DNA from: Hazenella coriacea
GTDB lineage: Bacteria; Bacillota; Bacilli; Thermoactinomycetales; Thermoactinomycetaceae
Reading direction: 5' to 3'
DNA: 64,000 bases
NCBI RefSeq assembly: GCF_004341825.1
Contig: NZ_SMAG01000011.1
Location: 16,117-80,116, forward strand
The notes under the pieces are model-generated. The model worked only from the letters and a program-made list of their open reading frames with translations. It made no database searches and was not told where the DNA came from. Both the position numbers and the translations under genes were made by a program. Positions within the stretch are counted from its first letter, which is position 1. Each line of letters opens with the position of its first letter. This document shows, in pieces, positions 36,888 through 45,573 of this stretch.

Positions 36888-37202
36888 TTAATCGGCAATA
36901 CCTAGCGCAATTTTTGCATAACGGGACATTCGACTTTTGTCCCAAGGTGGATCCCACACAATGTTGACATGAACTTGATTGACACCTTCCACTTTTCGTA
37001 CAGCATCTTCAACCAGTCCATTGATCATGCCAGCGAGTGGGCAACCCATAGCCGTAAGGGTCATGGTGATGTCTACATTTCCTTCATCGTCAAGGTCAAC
37101 GTCATAAATCAAACCAAGATTGACTACATCAATGTTTAACTCAGGATCATTGACTTCTTCTAGTTGTTCCATGATCTGTTCTTTAATTATTTCTTTATCC
37201 AC
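36888..37202 (-). CDS. MIP18/DUF59 family iron-sulfur assembly factor (SufT-like)
   Basis: 104 residues. GTG start on the minus strand with GAGAGGAGGG 8 bases before it; a longer frame upstream runs into the recA leader and lacks a ribosome site. The DUF59 pattern is clear: EEVNDPELNIDVVNLGLIYDV, and TAMGCPLAG with the conserved Cys. Homologues (SufT, YitW, PaaD-like) help iron-sulfur cluster maturation. Its start lies close to the recA regulatory region, so the two are divergent. Confidence 0.88.
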   Translation of the reverse strand: MDKEIIKEQIMEQLEEVNDPELNIDVVNLGLIYDVDLDDEGNVDITMTLTAMGCPLAGMINGLVEDAVRKVEGVNQVHVNIVWDPPWDKSRMSRYAKIALGIAD

Positions 37203-37269
37203 TTTTCCACCCTCCTCTCTTTTGTAATGTACCACAAACCTAGATGACTCACACCTATACACAAAAAGT

Positions 37270-37283
37270 CGAATAAATGTTCG
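37270..37283 (+). promoter_or_regulatory. LexA (SOS) box upstream of recA
   Basis: CGAATAAATGTTCG matches the Bacillus LexA consensus CGAAC-N4-GTTCG at 9 of 10 fixed positions. It lies 10 bases before the -35 box of recA and also between recA and the divergent SufT-like gene. Confidence 0.85.
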
Positions 37284-37292
37284 TAAATGATC

Positions 37293-37321
37293 TTGGCAGA
37301 TATTCAAAAACAATGTATGAT
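37293..37321 (+). promoter_or_regulatory. Sigma-A promoter of recA
   Basis: TTGGCA, 17-base spacer, TATGAT, 41 bases before the recA ATG. Confidence 0.82.
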
Positions 37322-37362
37322 GTGGATAGTTGATTTTATGGGAGAAAAAAGGAGGAAAGTGC

Positions 37363-38472
37363 ATGTCAGATCGTCGTCAGGCGTTAGAAATGGCACTTAG
37401 ACAAATAGAGAAGCAGTTTGGTAAAGGTTCGATCATGAAGATGGGGGAAGAGGTAGCTACCCAAGTTGAAACCGTTTCTAGCGGTGCGCTAGCCTTAGAT
37501 ATTGCTCTGGGGATTGGTGGATTCCCTCGCGGACGGATTATCGAAGTATATGGTCCTGAGTCTTCAGGTAAAACGACGGTTGCCCTGCATTCGATTGCAG
37601 AAGTACAAAAATTAGGTGGTCAAGCAGCCTTTATTGATGCGGAGCATGCACTAGATCCAATTTATGCTCAAAAATTAGGTGTAGACATCTCTGAGCTATT
37701 ATTGTCCCAACCTGATACAGGTGAACAAGCTTTGGAGATCGCAGAAGCATTGGTTCGTAGTGGTGCGGTTGATGTGATTGTCATCGACTCTGTAGCAGCT
37801 CTTGTACCGAAAGCGGAGATTGAAGGGGAGATGGGCGACTCTCACGTTGGCTTACAGGCACGTCTGATGTCACAAGCCCTACGTAAATTATCTGGAGCGA
37901 TCAATAAATCAAAAACAATCGCTATTTTTATCAACCAGATTCGGGAAAAAGTCGGAGTGATGTTTGGAAATCCAGAGACCACTCCTGGTGGACGTGCGCT
38001 TAAGTTTTACTCCAGTGTTCGTTTAGAAGTACGTCGTGCTGAAACGATCAAGCAAGGAAATGATATGGTCGGAAACCGTACTCGGATTAAAGTGGTCAAA
38101 AATAAAGTTGCACCTCCATTTAAGCAAGCAGAGGTAGATATCATGTTTGGTGAGGGGATTTCGAAAGAAGGAAGTGCTCTTGATATCGGAACGGAACTAG
38201 ATATTGTTAACAAGAGTGGAGCATGGTACTCTTTTGAAGGTGAACGTCTAGGACAGGGACGAGAAAATGCTAAACAATTTTTGAAAGAGCGTAAAGATGT
38301 TTATCTCACTATCGAAAATCGAGTTCGTGACCACTACGAGCTTCCTCTCATACAAGCAGCAGATGTTATGGTAGAACAAGCTGCCACGACAGAAAAAGCA
38401 GAGACCAAGAAAGGTCGAAAAAGTAAAGACAAAGTAGCTGAAAAAGATGAAAAAGCTTCGCTAGAAGGGTAG
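37363..38472 (+). CDS. recA: Recombinase RecA
   Basis: 369 residues. Strand exchange and LexA co-protease. Walker A is GPESSGKTT (near 66), Walker [13 protein letters not shown], and the conserved [16 protein letters not shown] and [22 protein letters not shown] segments are present. The Lys/Glu-rich C-terminal tail (about 35 residues) is longer than in many homologues. ATG with AAGGAGG at 7 bases; SOS-regulated by the LexA box above. recX follows after 39 bases. Confidence 0.98.
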   Translation: MSDRRQALEMALRQIEKQFGKGSIMKMGEEVATQVETVSSGALALDIALGIGGFPRGRIIEVYGPESSGKTTVALHSIAEVQKLGGQAAFIDAEHALDPIYAQKLGVDISELLLSQPDTGEQALEIAEALVRSGAVDVIVIDSVAALVPKAEIEGEMGDSHVGLQARLMSQALRKLSGAINKSKTIAIFINQIREKVGVMFGNPETTPGGRALKFYSSVRLEVRRAETIKQGNDMVGNRTRIKVVKNKVAPPFKQAEVDIMFGEGISKEGSALDIGTELDIVNKSGAWYSFEGERLGQGRENAKQFLKERKDVYLTIENRVRDHYELPLIQAADVMVEQAATTEKAETKKGRKSKDKVAEKDEKASLEG

Positions 38473-38511
38473 AAAGATCGTCTGATTTTCAGGAAAGTGG
38501 GTGAAATATAG

Positions 38512-39171
38512 ATGGAAACACAGTTGATCACCCGCATCGAAAAAAAGTCTACTTATTCACGAAGATACCAGATTTATGTGAATGACGAGTTGCAGTTTTC
38601 TGTTCACGAAGATGTACTGGTCAAGCATCGACTGTATAAAGGGATGCCCATCGATCCACAACAGATCCAAGAGATCCTCTCTTCTGAAGAATATGGAAAA
38701 GTTCGCCAAGCTACTTTGAGATATCTGAGCTATAAACCGAGGACCATCTGGGAAGTGAAACAGTATCTTGCTGGGAAAGATTTTGCGACCGAATATACAG
38801 AACAAGTGATTCAAGACTTTCAGGATCAAGGTTATTTAGATGATCGTCAGTATGCCCGCTCTTGGGTGGAAGAGCGACGTGCACATAAAGGACATGGTCA
38901 AATCCGGTTACGGCAAGAAATGCTAAAAAAAGGAATTGCGGAGAAGTGGATTGATGAGGCATTATCATATACAGATAATGATGAGGAGCGCCAACAGGCA
39001 ATGAAAATTGCCGAACGGCGCTATCTTCGTATTTATCAGGACTCGTGGCCGAAGGTGGAACGACGGCTAGGTCAGTATCTACTACGACAAGGATACTCGG
39101 CTGAGATTGTGTACCCGATATTAACTATTTTTCGATCGCGTCATGAGCAAGAAAAAAGAGGAGATTTCTAA
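38512..39171 (+). CDS. recX: Regulatory protein RecX
   Basis: 219 residues, three-helix repeats typical of RecX (AKLTYLSYKP-like VRQATLRYLSYKPRTIWEVKQYL; GYLDDRQYARSWVEERRAHKGHGQIRLRQEMLKKGI). Modulates RecA filaments. Its stop overlaps the next start (TAATG), so the nuclease-like gene downstream belongs to the same transcript and is probably under SOS control too. Confidence 0.92.
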   Translation: METQLITRIEKKSTYSRRYQIYVNDELQFSVHEDVLVKHRLYKGMPIDPQQIQEILSSEEYGKVRQATLRYLSYKPRTIWEVKQYLAGKDFATEYTEQVIQDFQDQGYLDDRQYARSWVEERRAHKGHGQIRLRQEMLKKGIAEKWIDEALSYTDNDEERQQAMKIAERRYLRIYQDSWPKVERRLGQYLLRQGYSAEIVYPILTIFRSRHEQEKRGDF

Positions 39172-40154
39172 TGCGATTTCTTTATTTTACAGATACACAT
39201 ATTCGGGGGACATCCCCTCGTAGTCGTACAGATGACTTTCAAGAAACTTTGCGCAATAAATTAAATGAAATTATTGAGATTGCCAAGTGTGAACAAGTTG
39301 ATTATATCCTTCATGGTGGCGATCTATTTGACAGACCTAGCTTATCACCAGCAGTTGTACGCGAATTCGCTCGCATTTTTCGCGGGTTTCAAGTTCCTAT
39401 GTATGTGATTGCTGGGAATCATGATATCTATGGACATAATCCAATGACCGTTGATCGGACGATGCTAGGGCTTTTAGATGCGTTTGGTACACTATCTTTG
39501 ATTCAAGAGGGAGAGAAAGTTCGCCTAGAAAAAGACGGGATCATTGTACAGCTAAGCGGACAACCCTTTCACTATGATATCGATAAACGTGATGTAAGAC
39601 AGGACTATGTGGTTGATAATGAAATAGGAGCGAACTATTGTATTCATATGGTGCATGGAATGCTTGTAGATCGAGCTTTGCCAGATGGTGTGGCTCATAC
39701 GATGATCCACCAAGTTTGGAACGATTCGGTTGATATTCTACTTACAGGTCATTATCACGCCGGCTTTCCTGTTCAAGAGCATAACAGAAGATATATCATT
39801 AACCCAGGAGCTATCGCTCGAATTAATAATCATGTCTCTGAAATGAAAAGAACTCCACAAGTTGTCATCTTGGACTTAACGAATGAAATACAGGTCCAAC
39901 TGGTTCCCCTTCAATGTGCAGAAAAAGGGGAGAGTGTATTAGATCGTACCGCTATTGAAAAAGAAGCTTATCGTCAAGAAAAGTTAACTTCATTTGTACA
40001 ACAAATTCGCTCAGCAGGCGATTTTCGGGCTATTGATGTGTTGGAGATTATCGATGAGATCTCTAGACTGGAGGGAGTGCCTGACGAAGTGCGATTTGAG
40101 GCGCAGCGGCGGATTGCAATTGAACAGGAAGCAGAAGGGGAGACCATATCTTGA
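39171..40154 (+). CDS. SbcD/Mre11-like metallophosphoesterase
   Basis: 327 residues. The calcineurin-type metal motifs are all visible: FTDTHIRG, LHGGDLFDRP, AGNHDIYG, MVHGML and TGHYHAGFP. This is the Mre11/SbcD nuclease arrangement. The C-terminal 80 residues (EISRLEGVPDEVRFEAQRRIA) are helical and could be the capping or ATPase-binding part. It overlaps the following Walker-A ATPase gene by 4 bases (TTGA), as SbcD normally accompanies SbcC. Confidence 0.88.
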   Translation: MRFLYFTDTHIRGTSPRSRTDDFQETLRNKLNEIIEIAKCEQVDYILHGGDLFDRPSLSPAVVREFARIFRGFQVPMYVIAGNHDIYGHNPMTVDRTMLGLLDAFGTLSLIQEGEKVRLEKDGIIVQLSGQPFHYDIDKRDVRQDYVVDNEIGANYCIHMVHGMLVDRALPDGVAHTMIHQVWNDSVDILLTGHYHAGFPVQEHNRRYIINPGAIARINNHVSEMKRTPQVVILDLTNEIQVQLVPLQCAEKGESVLDRTAIEKEAYRQEKLTSFVQQIRSAGDFRAIDVLEIIDEISRLEGVPDEVRFEAQRRIAIEQEAEGETIS

Positions 40155-41635
40155 ACCTGTTTAAAAAACTCATTATTGAAAACTTTCAATCTCACGAACA
40201 TACAGTGATTGATTTTTCGACAGGACTTAATGTATTTGTAGGTCCTTCCGACAGCGGAAAGAGTGCTATTTTACGAGCCCTTCGTTGGGTCTTATTCAAT
40301 GTACCACGAGGAACTGATTTTATTCGTAAAGGGGCTACTCAATGTCGTGTTAGCCTGATTTTTGCAGATGGGACGGAAGTGATAAGACTTCGCAGTTCAT
40401 CAGTGAATCGATATATTTTACGAATACCCGATCAAGAAGAGCAACAGTTTGAAGGGTTTGGGAATACGGTTCCACAAGAAATTATTCAAGTTCATCATAT
40501 TGAACCCATCCAACTGGATCAGAAAGAGATCTTTTTGCACTTTGGTACACAACTGGAAAGTCCTTTTTTGCTATCCGAATCTGATCGCAATAAAGCCAAA
40601 ATCATCGGGAGGATCAGTGGTGCACATCTGATTGACAATGCCCTTAAAAAAACAAGTGCAGACCGACAGCAGATGGGTATGGAAACGAAGCAACTTGAAC
40701 AGCAGATAGCAAACCTAAAGGAAAAATTGGAACCCTATGCGGAACTTCCTAAGATGGAGGAAGCTTATCTTCAGACAGAAGCATTATTTGCACAAGCTAC
40801 TCATAAAAAAGAGAAAGTCAATCAACTGAAAAAGATACTGATCGAGTTACGAGTTGTTCGGGAAGAAATGAACCATTTGGAACAAGTGATTCAACGTTTA
40901 CAACACATTCCTCGTCTAGAGCAACTTCTACAAATGTTGGAACTGAAAAAATCTCTATACCGTCAAATGCGACGATTACAAGAAAAACAAACTCTCATTA
41001 GTCAAGAAAAGGAGATTTGTCTAGAACGAATTGGTCAATCAAAGGATCTTCCCAAAGTGGAAAAGTTGCTTATCCAGATTGAAGCCAAAAGGTCTAAATG
41101 GAATAGGTCTCATCAGATTCATACTCGTTGGAGCGAACTCACTCATTTACAACAACAGCTAAAAAAGATGATCCAATCTTATTTGGAAGTTCCTCGATCG
41201 ATGGAAATGATTCAAGCAATCCAACAAAATGCAAATCAATTGCAACGTTTATCTACTCTTCACCATCGTTGGGAACAACAGCAAAGAGAAAAAAAGAACC
41301 TACTTCACCTGCTTGAGCAAAGAAAAGATGTACCTCAGTTGGCTATTCAAATACCTCAGATCGAAGATAAATGGAAAAAATGGTTACGATTAAGGAAGAT
41401 CAATGATCAACGAATGGAAATTCACCAAAGGATAGAGATTGGAAACCAGTTTTGTCGTGATAAAACTGAACAAATCGTTCAATTAACTGAGGAATGGGCA
41501 AGACTGCTTAAAAAAATGGGCAAATGTCCAACCTGTGGTTCACCGATCCATTCTTCAGTCGCGGAACATATCATGGAAGAATATCGTGGAGGGATTCACT
41601 ATGCTGCAGCTGGAAGAGAAAATCAAAAAAATTAG
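40151..41635 (+). CDS. Rad50/SbcC-like ATPase, N-terminal half ending in a zinc hook
   Basis: 494 residues. Walker A GPSDSGKS at 31-38 in a Rad50-type N-lobe (LIIENFQSHEHTVIDFSTGL), then about 300 residues of coiled coil, ending with a CPTC zinc-hook motif (Cys459, Cys462) only about 30 residues from the stop. There is no signature, Walker B or descending coil; those are found in the separate gene at 41848. TTG start after AGGGGAG. This is a naturally split SMC-like ATPase rather than a truncation, since the partner half is intact. Confidence 0.83.
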   Translation: MNLFKKLIIENFQSHEHTVIDFSTGLNVFVGPSDSGKSAILRALRWVLFNVPRGTDFIRKGATQCRVSLIFADGTEVIRLRSSSVNRYILRIPDQEEQQFEGFGNTVPQEIIQVHHIEPIQLDQKEIFLHFGTQLESPFLLSESDRNKAKIIGRISGAHLIDNALKKTSADRQQMGMETKQLEQQIANLKEKLEPYAELPKMEEAYLQTEALFAQATHKKEKVNQLKKILIELRVVREEMNHLEQVIQRLQHIPRLEQLLQMLELKKSLYRQMRRLQEKQTLISQEKEICLERIGQSKDLPKVEKLLIQIEAKRSKWNRSHQIHTRWSELTHLQQQLKKMIQSYLEVPRSMEMIQAIQQNANQLQRLSTLHHRWEQQQREKKNLLHLLEQRKDVPQLAIQIPQIEDKWKKWLRLRKINDQRMEIHQRIEIGNQFCRDKTEQIVQLTEEWARLLKKMGKCPTCGSPIHSSVAEHIMEEYRGGIHYAAAGRENQKN

Positions 41636-41846
41636 AACCCAACTTGAAAAGGCAAAAAGCGATTTAGTCAAAGCGGAAACTAGGTTAGAAGGTTTACACA
41701 ATCAAGAAGCAGAGCTGATTAAAGAAGCGCAAGAATTGGGAGTGGAACCAGATCAACTTCAAGAAGAGATCGAACGTCTTGAAAAAGAGATTCAAGAAGA
41801 ATTGAAAGAGGCTTGGAGTTTACTTCCTCAGGAGTTGAGAAAGTAG
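41601..41846 (+). CDS. 81-residue coiled-coil protein of the split Rad50 operon
   Basis: Almost entirely heptad-rich Lys/Glu/Leu helix (EEKIKKIRTQLEKAKSDLVKA and later EEIERLEKEIQEELKEA). The ATG has GGAGGGA 6 bases upstream and lies 35 bases inside the upstream gene in another frame; the next gene begins 1 base after its stop. It may pair with the coil of the N-terminal half in place of the missing descending arm. No catalytic motif. Confidence 0.75.
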   Translation: MLQLEEKIKKIRTQLEKAKSDLVKAETRLEGLHNQEAELIKEAQELGVEPDQLQEEIERLEKEIQEELKEAWSLLPQELRK

Positions 41847-41847
41847 A

Positions 41848-42522
41848 ATGGGTAGCGAACCGTTTCATGAACTAGGTCAGGCGTTAAAAGAGGCAAAAAG
41901 TGAATTAGATCGTAAAAAAATAACCAGAGATCTTTATCAAGAACAACTTTCGCTGAATGAAGAGAAATGGAAAAACTTGAATGAACACCGAGAATTATTG
42001 GATAAAGTACGACTTTTGTTTCAACACTCTGCGGATCACGCACGAACTCAGGCGAAGCAACAATTGGAAACTTTAGTAACGAATGCATTGCAATATGTGT
42101 TTGGTCCTATGTTTCGTTTTGAAATCGATTTGTCGGATCATGGAGGGAATCCAACCGCAGAGTTTTATGTAGTTTCAGAATGGGAAGGACAAACGATTAA
42201 AAATAAACCTCAAGATTCACGGGGGGGTGGAATCGTAGATATTGTCTCACTAGCTTTACGGATTGCTTTGATCGAAACTATTCAACCTCGCCTGCAAGGT
42301 CCGATTATTTTAGATGAACCTGGTAAGCATGTAAGTGAAGATTATATTGTTCCGATGATCCAATTTTTAAAATCTGTCGCTGAAACATTTGGAAGACAAA
42401 TTATTCTTGTCACACATAATACGCATTTAACTGAATCAGCAGACACTGCTTATTTTGTACGTTTGGCAAGTGGAAAGTCAGAAGTACTGATTTCTCGTCA
42501 TCTTGACAATCGGTTTGTATAA
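41848..42522 (+). CDS. Rad50/SbcC-like ATPase, C-terminal half
   Basis: 224 residues. A coiled coil (about 1-80) leads to a C-lobe with a signature-like DSRGGGIVDIVSLALR (123-138), Walker B PIILDEP (Asp156, Glu157) and the switch His190 in LVTHNTHL. It has no Walker A. With the 40151 gene product it would complete one Rad50-type ATPase site, and the upstream metallophosphoesterase would be its nuclease. Signature is SRGGG rather than LSGGE. Follows the 81-residue gene almost directly. Confidence 0.82.
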   Translation: MGSEPFHELGQALKEAKSELDRKKITRDLYQEQLSLNEEKWKNLNEHRELLDKVRLLFQHSADHARTQAKQQLETLVTNALQYVFGPMFRFEIDLSDHGGNPTAEFYVVSEWEGQTIKNKPQDSRGGGIVDIVSLALRIALIETIQPRLQGPIILDEPGKHVSEDYIVPMIQFLKSVAETFGRQIILVTHNTHLTESADTAYFVRLASGKSEVLISRHLDNRFV

Positions 42523-42531
42523 ATAATACAA

Positions 42532-42560
42532 TTGTACTGTATCTCTGCGTTTTATATGCT
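42532..42560 (+). promoter_or_regulatory. Probable sigma-A promoter of rny
   Basis: TTGTAC, 17-base spacer, TATGCT. The leader of about 165 bases holds hairpins GCTGGA/TCCAGC (42617-42632), CCTTCA/TGAAGG (42632-42659) and the terminator-like stem at 42672. Confidence 0.6.
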
Positions 42561-42671
42561 CTGATACCTCTGGTTCCATATTTAGTTAATGTGACACTGA
42601 AGAGAAAATATGTTTTAGCTGGAATTCTCCAGCCTTCACCTGGTATAGCAAAACTGAAGGATGAACGAGAG

Positions 42672-42698
42672 AGGACCGAGTGAATCGGTCTTGTTTTT
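42672..42698 (+). terminator. Terminator-like hairpin in the rny leader
   Basis: AGGACCGA/TCGGTCTT (one wobble), 5-base loop, then GTTTTTG. It could end the recA-split-Rad50 transcript, or act as an attenuator, because it lies after the probable rny promoter and 33 bases before the gene. Confidence 0.6.
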
Positions 42699-42730
42699 GA
42701 ATAAAGGAACAGAGGAGGTGAGCATGATCG

Positions 42731-44272
42731 ATGTTTGAGTTACCCCACATCATTCTGCTGTTTGCCTCTCTGGGAATTGGTATCGGTGCTGGATACTGGT
42801 TGCGTAAGACAACAGCAGAAGCTCGAATTGGAAGCGCTGAGAAAGAAGCATCTGCCATTTTGGAAAAAGCAAATAAAGATGCGGAAGCGCTAAAGAAAGA
42901 AAAAGTCTTTGAAGCCAAAGATGAAATTCATCATCTTCGTAACGAATCTGAAAAAGAAATCCGTGAGCAAAGAAATGAACTGCAACGGGTTGAGCGGCGT
43001 TTAGGTCAAAAAGAAGAAACACTTGAACGGAAACAACAATCTCAAGAAAAAAAGGATGAAGCCCTTAATCAGCGAGAACGACAAATTGAACAGAAACAAC
43101 AGCTAGTGGATCAGCTATACCAGGAACAGACGAAAGAGATGGAACGGATTTCTGGTTTATCTACAGAAGAAGCAAAACAGCTGATTCTTAGCAAAGTTGA
43201 AAGTGAAATGCGACACGAGACAGCGCAGATTATTAAAGAGATGGAGCAGCAAGCTATTGAGGAAGGGGACAAGCGAGCACGTAATATCTTGTCTCTAGCG
43301 ATCCAACGCTGTGCAGCTGATCACGTCGCAGAAACGACGGTATCTGTCGTTACTTTACCTAATGATGAGATGAAAGGGCGAATCATTGGTAGAGAAGGTC
43401 GCAATATACGCACCTTGGAAACGCTGACAGGGATTGACCTCATCATTGATGACACACCAGAAGCAGTCATTTTATCAGGATTTGACCCGATTCGCCGTGA
43501 AGTGGCTCGTGTTGCGCTTGAGAAATTAGTTGCTGATGGACGTATTCACCCCGCCCGCATTGAGGAAATGGTTGATAAGTCAAGACGGGATGTAGATGAA
43601 CGGATTCGTGAGTATGGAGAACAAGCAACATTTGAATCAGGAGTACATGGGCTACATCCGGATTTAATAAAAATAGTTGGGCGTTTAAAATTCCGTACTA
43701 GTTATGGACAAAATGTCTTGAAGCATTCCATGGAAGTCGCCCATCTTGCCGGTCTATTAGCATCTGAATTGGGAGAAGATATACACTTAGCCAAGCGGGC
43801 AGGATTGCTCCATGATATTGGTAAAGCAATCGACCATGAAATAGAAGGCTCACATGTAGATATCGGTGTAGAACTAGCCAAAAAATATAAAGAACATCCA
43901 GTTGTAATCAATTCAATTGCTTCTCACCATGGAGATGTGGAAGCAACCAGTGTTATCGCTGTCTTGGTACGGGCAGCTGATGCATTATCTGCAGCTAGAC
44001 CTGGAGCTCGTCGTGAAACACTGGAAGCTTATATTAAACGGTTAGAAAAGCTAGAAGAAATATGTGAATCCTTTGATGGTGTGGAGAAATCATATGCCAT
44101 TCAAGCTGGGCGTGAATGTAGAATTATCGTCAAGCCAGATGAAGTCGACGATGCAGAATCAAGTCGTCTTGCACGTGAAATCACCAAGCAAATTCAAAAT
44201 CAGTTAGATTATCCTGGACACATCAAAGTAACAGTCATTCGAGAAACAAGATCGGTAGAGTATGCCAAATAA
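42731..44272 (+). CDS. rny: Ribonuclease Y
   Basis: 513 residues: N-terminal membrane anchor ([21 protein letters not shown]), a long coiled coil to about 190, a KH domain ([28 protein letters not shown] GxxG, here [10 protein letters not shown]) and an HD domain with [12 protein letters not shown] near residue 360. Endoribonuclease that starts mRNA decay at the membrane. Good GAGGAGGTGAG site. A terminator overlaps its stop codon. Confidence 0.96.
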   Translation: MFELPHIILLFASLGIGIGAGYWLRKTTAEARIGSAEKEASAILEKANKDAEALKKEKVFEAKDEIHHLRNESEKEIREQRNELQRVERRLGQKEETLERKQQSQEKKDEALNQRERQIEQKQQLVDQLYQEQTKEMERISGLSTEEAKQLILSKVESEMRHETAQIIKEMEQQAIEEGDKRARNILSLAIQRCAADHVAETTVSVVTLPNDEMKGRIIGREGRNIRTLETLTGIDLIIDDTPEAVILSGFDPIRREVARVALEKLVADGRIHPARIEEMVDKSRRDVDERIREYGEQATFESGVHGLHPDLIKIVGRLKFRTSYGQNVLKHSMEVAHLAGLLASELGEDIHLAKRAGLLHDIGKAIDHEIEGSHVDIGVELAKKYKEHPVVINSIASHHGDVEATSVIAVLVRAADALSAARPGARRETLEAYIKRLEKLEEICESFDGVEKSYAIQAGRECRIIVKPDEVDDAESSRLAREITKQIQNQLDYPGHIKVTVIRETRSVEYAK

Positions 44273-44299
44273 AGTGGTCTTAGGCCACTTTATTTTTTT
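44271..44299 (+). terminator. Terminator after rny
   Basis: AAAGTGGTC/GGCCACTTT with a 3-base loop, overlapping the TAA stop, then seven T. Confidence 0.88.
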
Positions 44300-44325
44300 A
44301 AGTAGGTTGGAGGCCAACACAAATA

Positions 44326-45123
44326 ATGAGAATATTGATGATTGGGGACATTGTCGGTGTTCCTGGAAGAGAAGCCTTGTCTGCTTATCTCTCACAAATA
44401 AAAAAGATCTACACACCTGATGTAGTGATTGCCAATGGCGAAAATGCAGCCAATAATGGGAGAGGAATTCAACGTGCAATTGTCCAAGAGCTTTTTTTAG
44501 CAGGTGTTGACTGTATTACCTTAGGAAATCACGCTTGGGGACAACAAGAAATATTTGATTTCATCGATGAGGAAGCTAAATTGATTCGCCCGGCTAATTT
44601 TCCTGAAGATACACCAGGCAAAGGGTACACAGTGATTCAAACACCTGCCGGAAAGATGACAGTCATCAATGTCATGGGAAGAACGTTTATGTCTTCGCTA
44701 CTCGATTGCCCTTTTCGTACGGTGGATCAGATCTTAGATAAGATCCCACGTTCATCAGCGGTTCTAGTGGATATGCATGCGGAAACAACTTCAGAAAAGC
44801 AAGCCTTAGCTTGGTATTTGGATGGACGTGTTTCAGCCGTAGTGGGGACACATACACATGTCCAAACCGCTGATGAACGGATTCTTCCAAAGGGAACGGC
44901 TTATATGAGCGATGTGGGGATGGTTGGTCCCTATGATGGAATGATTGGGATGGATCGAGAAGCGGTGATCAGACGCTATTTAACCCAATTACCCGTTCGA
45001 TTTGAGGTGGCTAAAGGCAGAGTTCAATTTAATGCCGTTTTCATTGAACTTGATAAACAAACTAAAAAAGCAAAACAGGTGAAAAGAATTCGAATTGATG
45101 AAGAGAATCCTTTGTTTGGTTAA
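44326..45123 (+). CDS. ymdB: YmdB family metallophosphoesterase
   Basis: 265 residues. Metal ligands visible: MIGDIVG, NGENAANNGRG, LGNHAWGQQE, VDMHAETTSEK and VGTHTHVQTAD. YmdB-type enzymes cleave 2',3'-cyclic nucleotides and affect biofilm and motility decisions in B. subtilis. It follows rny, as expected, 53 bases downstream beyond a terminator. Confidence 0.93.
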   Translation: MRILMIGDIVGVPGREALSAYLSQIKKIYTPDVVIANGENAANNGRGIQRAIVQELFLAGVDCITLGNHAWGQQEIFDFIDEEAKLIRPANFPEDTPGKGYTVIQTPAGKMTVINVMGRTFMSSLLDCPFRTVDQILDKIPRSSAVLVDMHAETTSEKQALAWYLDGRVSAVVGTHTHVQTADERILPKGTAYMSDVGMVGPYDGMIGMDREAVIRRYLTQLPVRFEVAKGRVQFNAVFIELDKQTKKAKQVKRIRIDEENPLFG

Positions 45124-45171
45124 TTGTATATAATTTTCTTTCAAATTTTTCATTCGTGTCTTTGAAAAGTA

Positions 45172-45200
45172 GAAGGAATTTTTATAAGTTGGTCGAATAG
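45172..45200 (+). promoter_or_regulatory. Sigma-H promoter of spoVS
   Basis: GAAGGAATT (consensus RnAGGAwww), 11-base spacer, GTCGAATA (consensus RnnGAAT). It lies about 45 bases before spoVS, whose homologue is sigma-H-dependent. Confidence 0.75.
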
Positions 45201-45241
45201 GATAAAAGTGGACTCACTCCAACCATCGAGGAGGTACCTTC

Positions 45242-45502
45242 ATGGAAGTATTAAAAGTTTCAGCAAAATCTAATCCGAATTCTGTTGCAGGTGCACTAGC
45301 CGGAGTCTTGCGGGAACGTGGTCAAGCAGAGATGCAGGCGATCGGTGCAGGAGCACTAAATCAAGCTGTCAAGGCTGTCGCGATCGCACGAGGATTTGTT
45401 GCGCCAAGCGGGATCGACTTGATTTGCATCCCGGCCTTTACCGATATCGTCATCGATGGTGAAGAACGAACAGCTATCAAGTTGATCGTAGAACCTCGTT
45501 AA
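45242..45502 (+). CDS. spoVS: Stage V sporulation protein S
   Basis: 86 residues, the fixed SpoVS length, with KVSAKSNPNSVAGALAGVLRERG and the GxGAxNQAVKAVAIAR core of the Alba-like fold. Early sporulation protein needed for coat assembly and later stages; nucleic-acid binding is likely from the fold. AGGAGGT lies 7 bases before the ATG, with a terminator behind. Confidence 0.97.
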   Translation: MEVLKVSAKSNPNSVAGALAGVLRERGQAEMQAIGAGALNQAVKAVAIARGFVAPSGIDLICIPAFTDIVIDGEERTAIKLIVEPR

Positions 45503-45523
45503 AAAAGAGGATCATATATTTTT

Positions 45524-45552
45524 AAACCTGTTTATTATATAGACAGGTTTTT
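45524..45552 (+). terminator. Terminator after spoVS
   Basis: AAACCTGT/ACAGGTTT stem with an 11-base loop and a T-rich tail. Confidence 0.82.
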
Positions 45553-45573
45553 CTTTTATTGGGGGAGAGAATC

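Noticed and set aside
36888..37364. Longer 158-residue form of the SufT-like protein
   Set aside because: The extra N-terminus lies over the recA promoter and LexA box and has no ribosome site; the GTG at 37202 has a perfect one.
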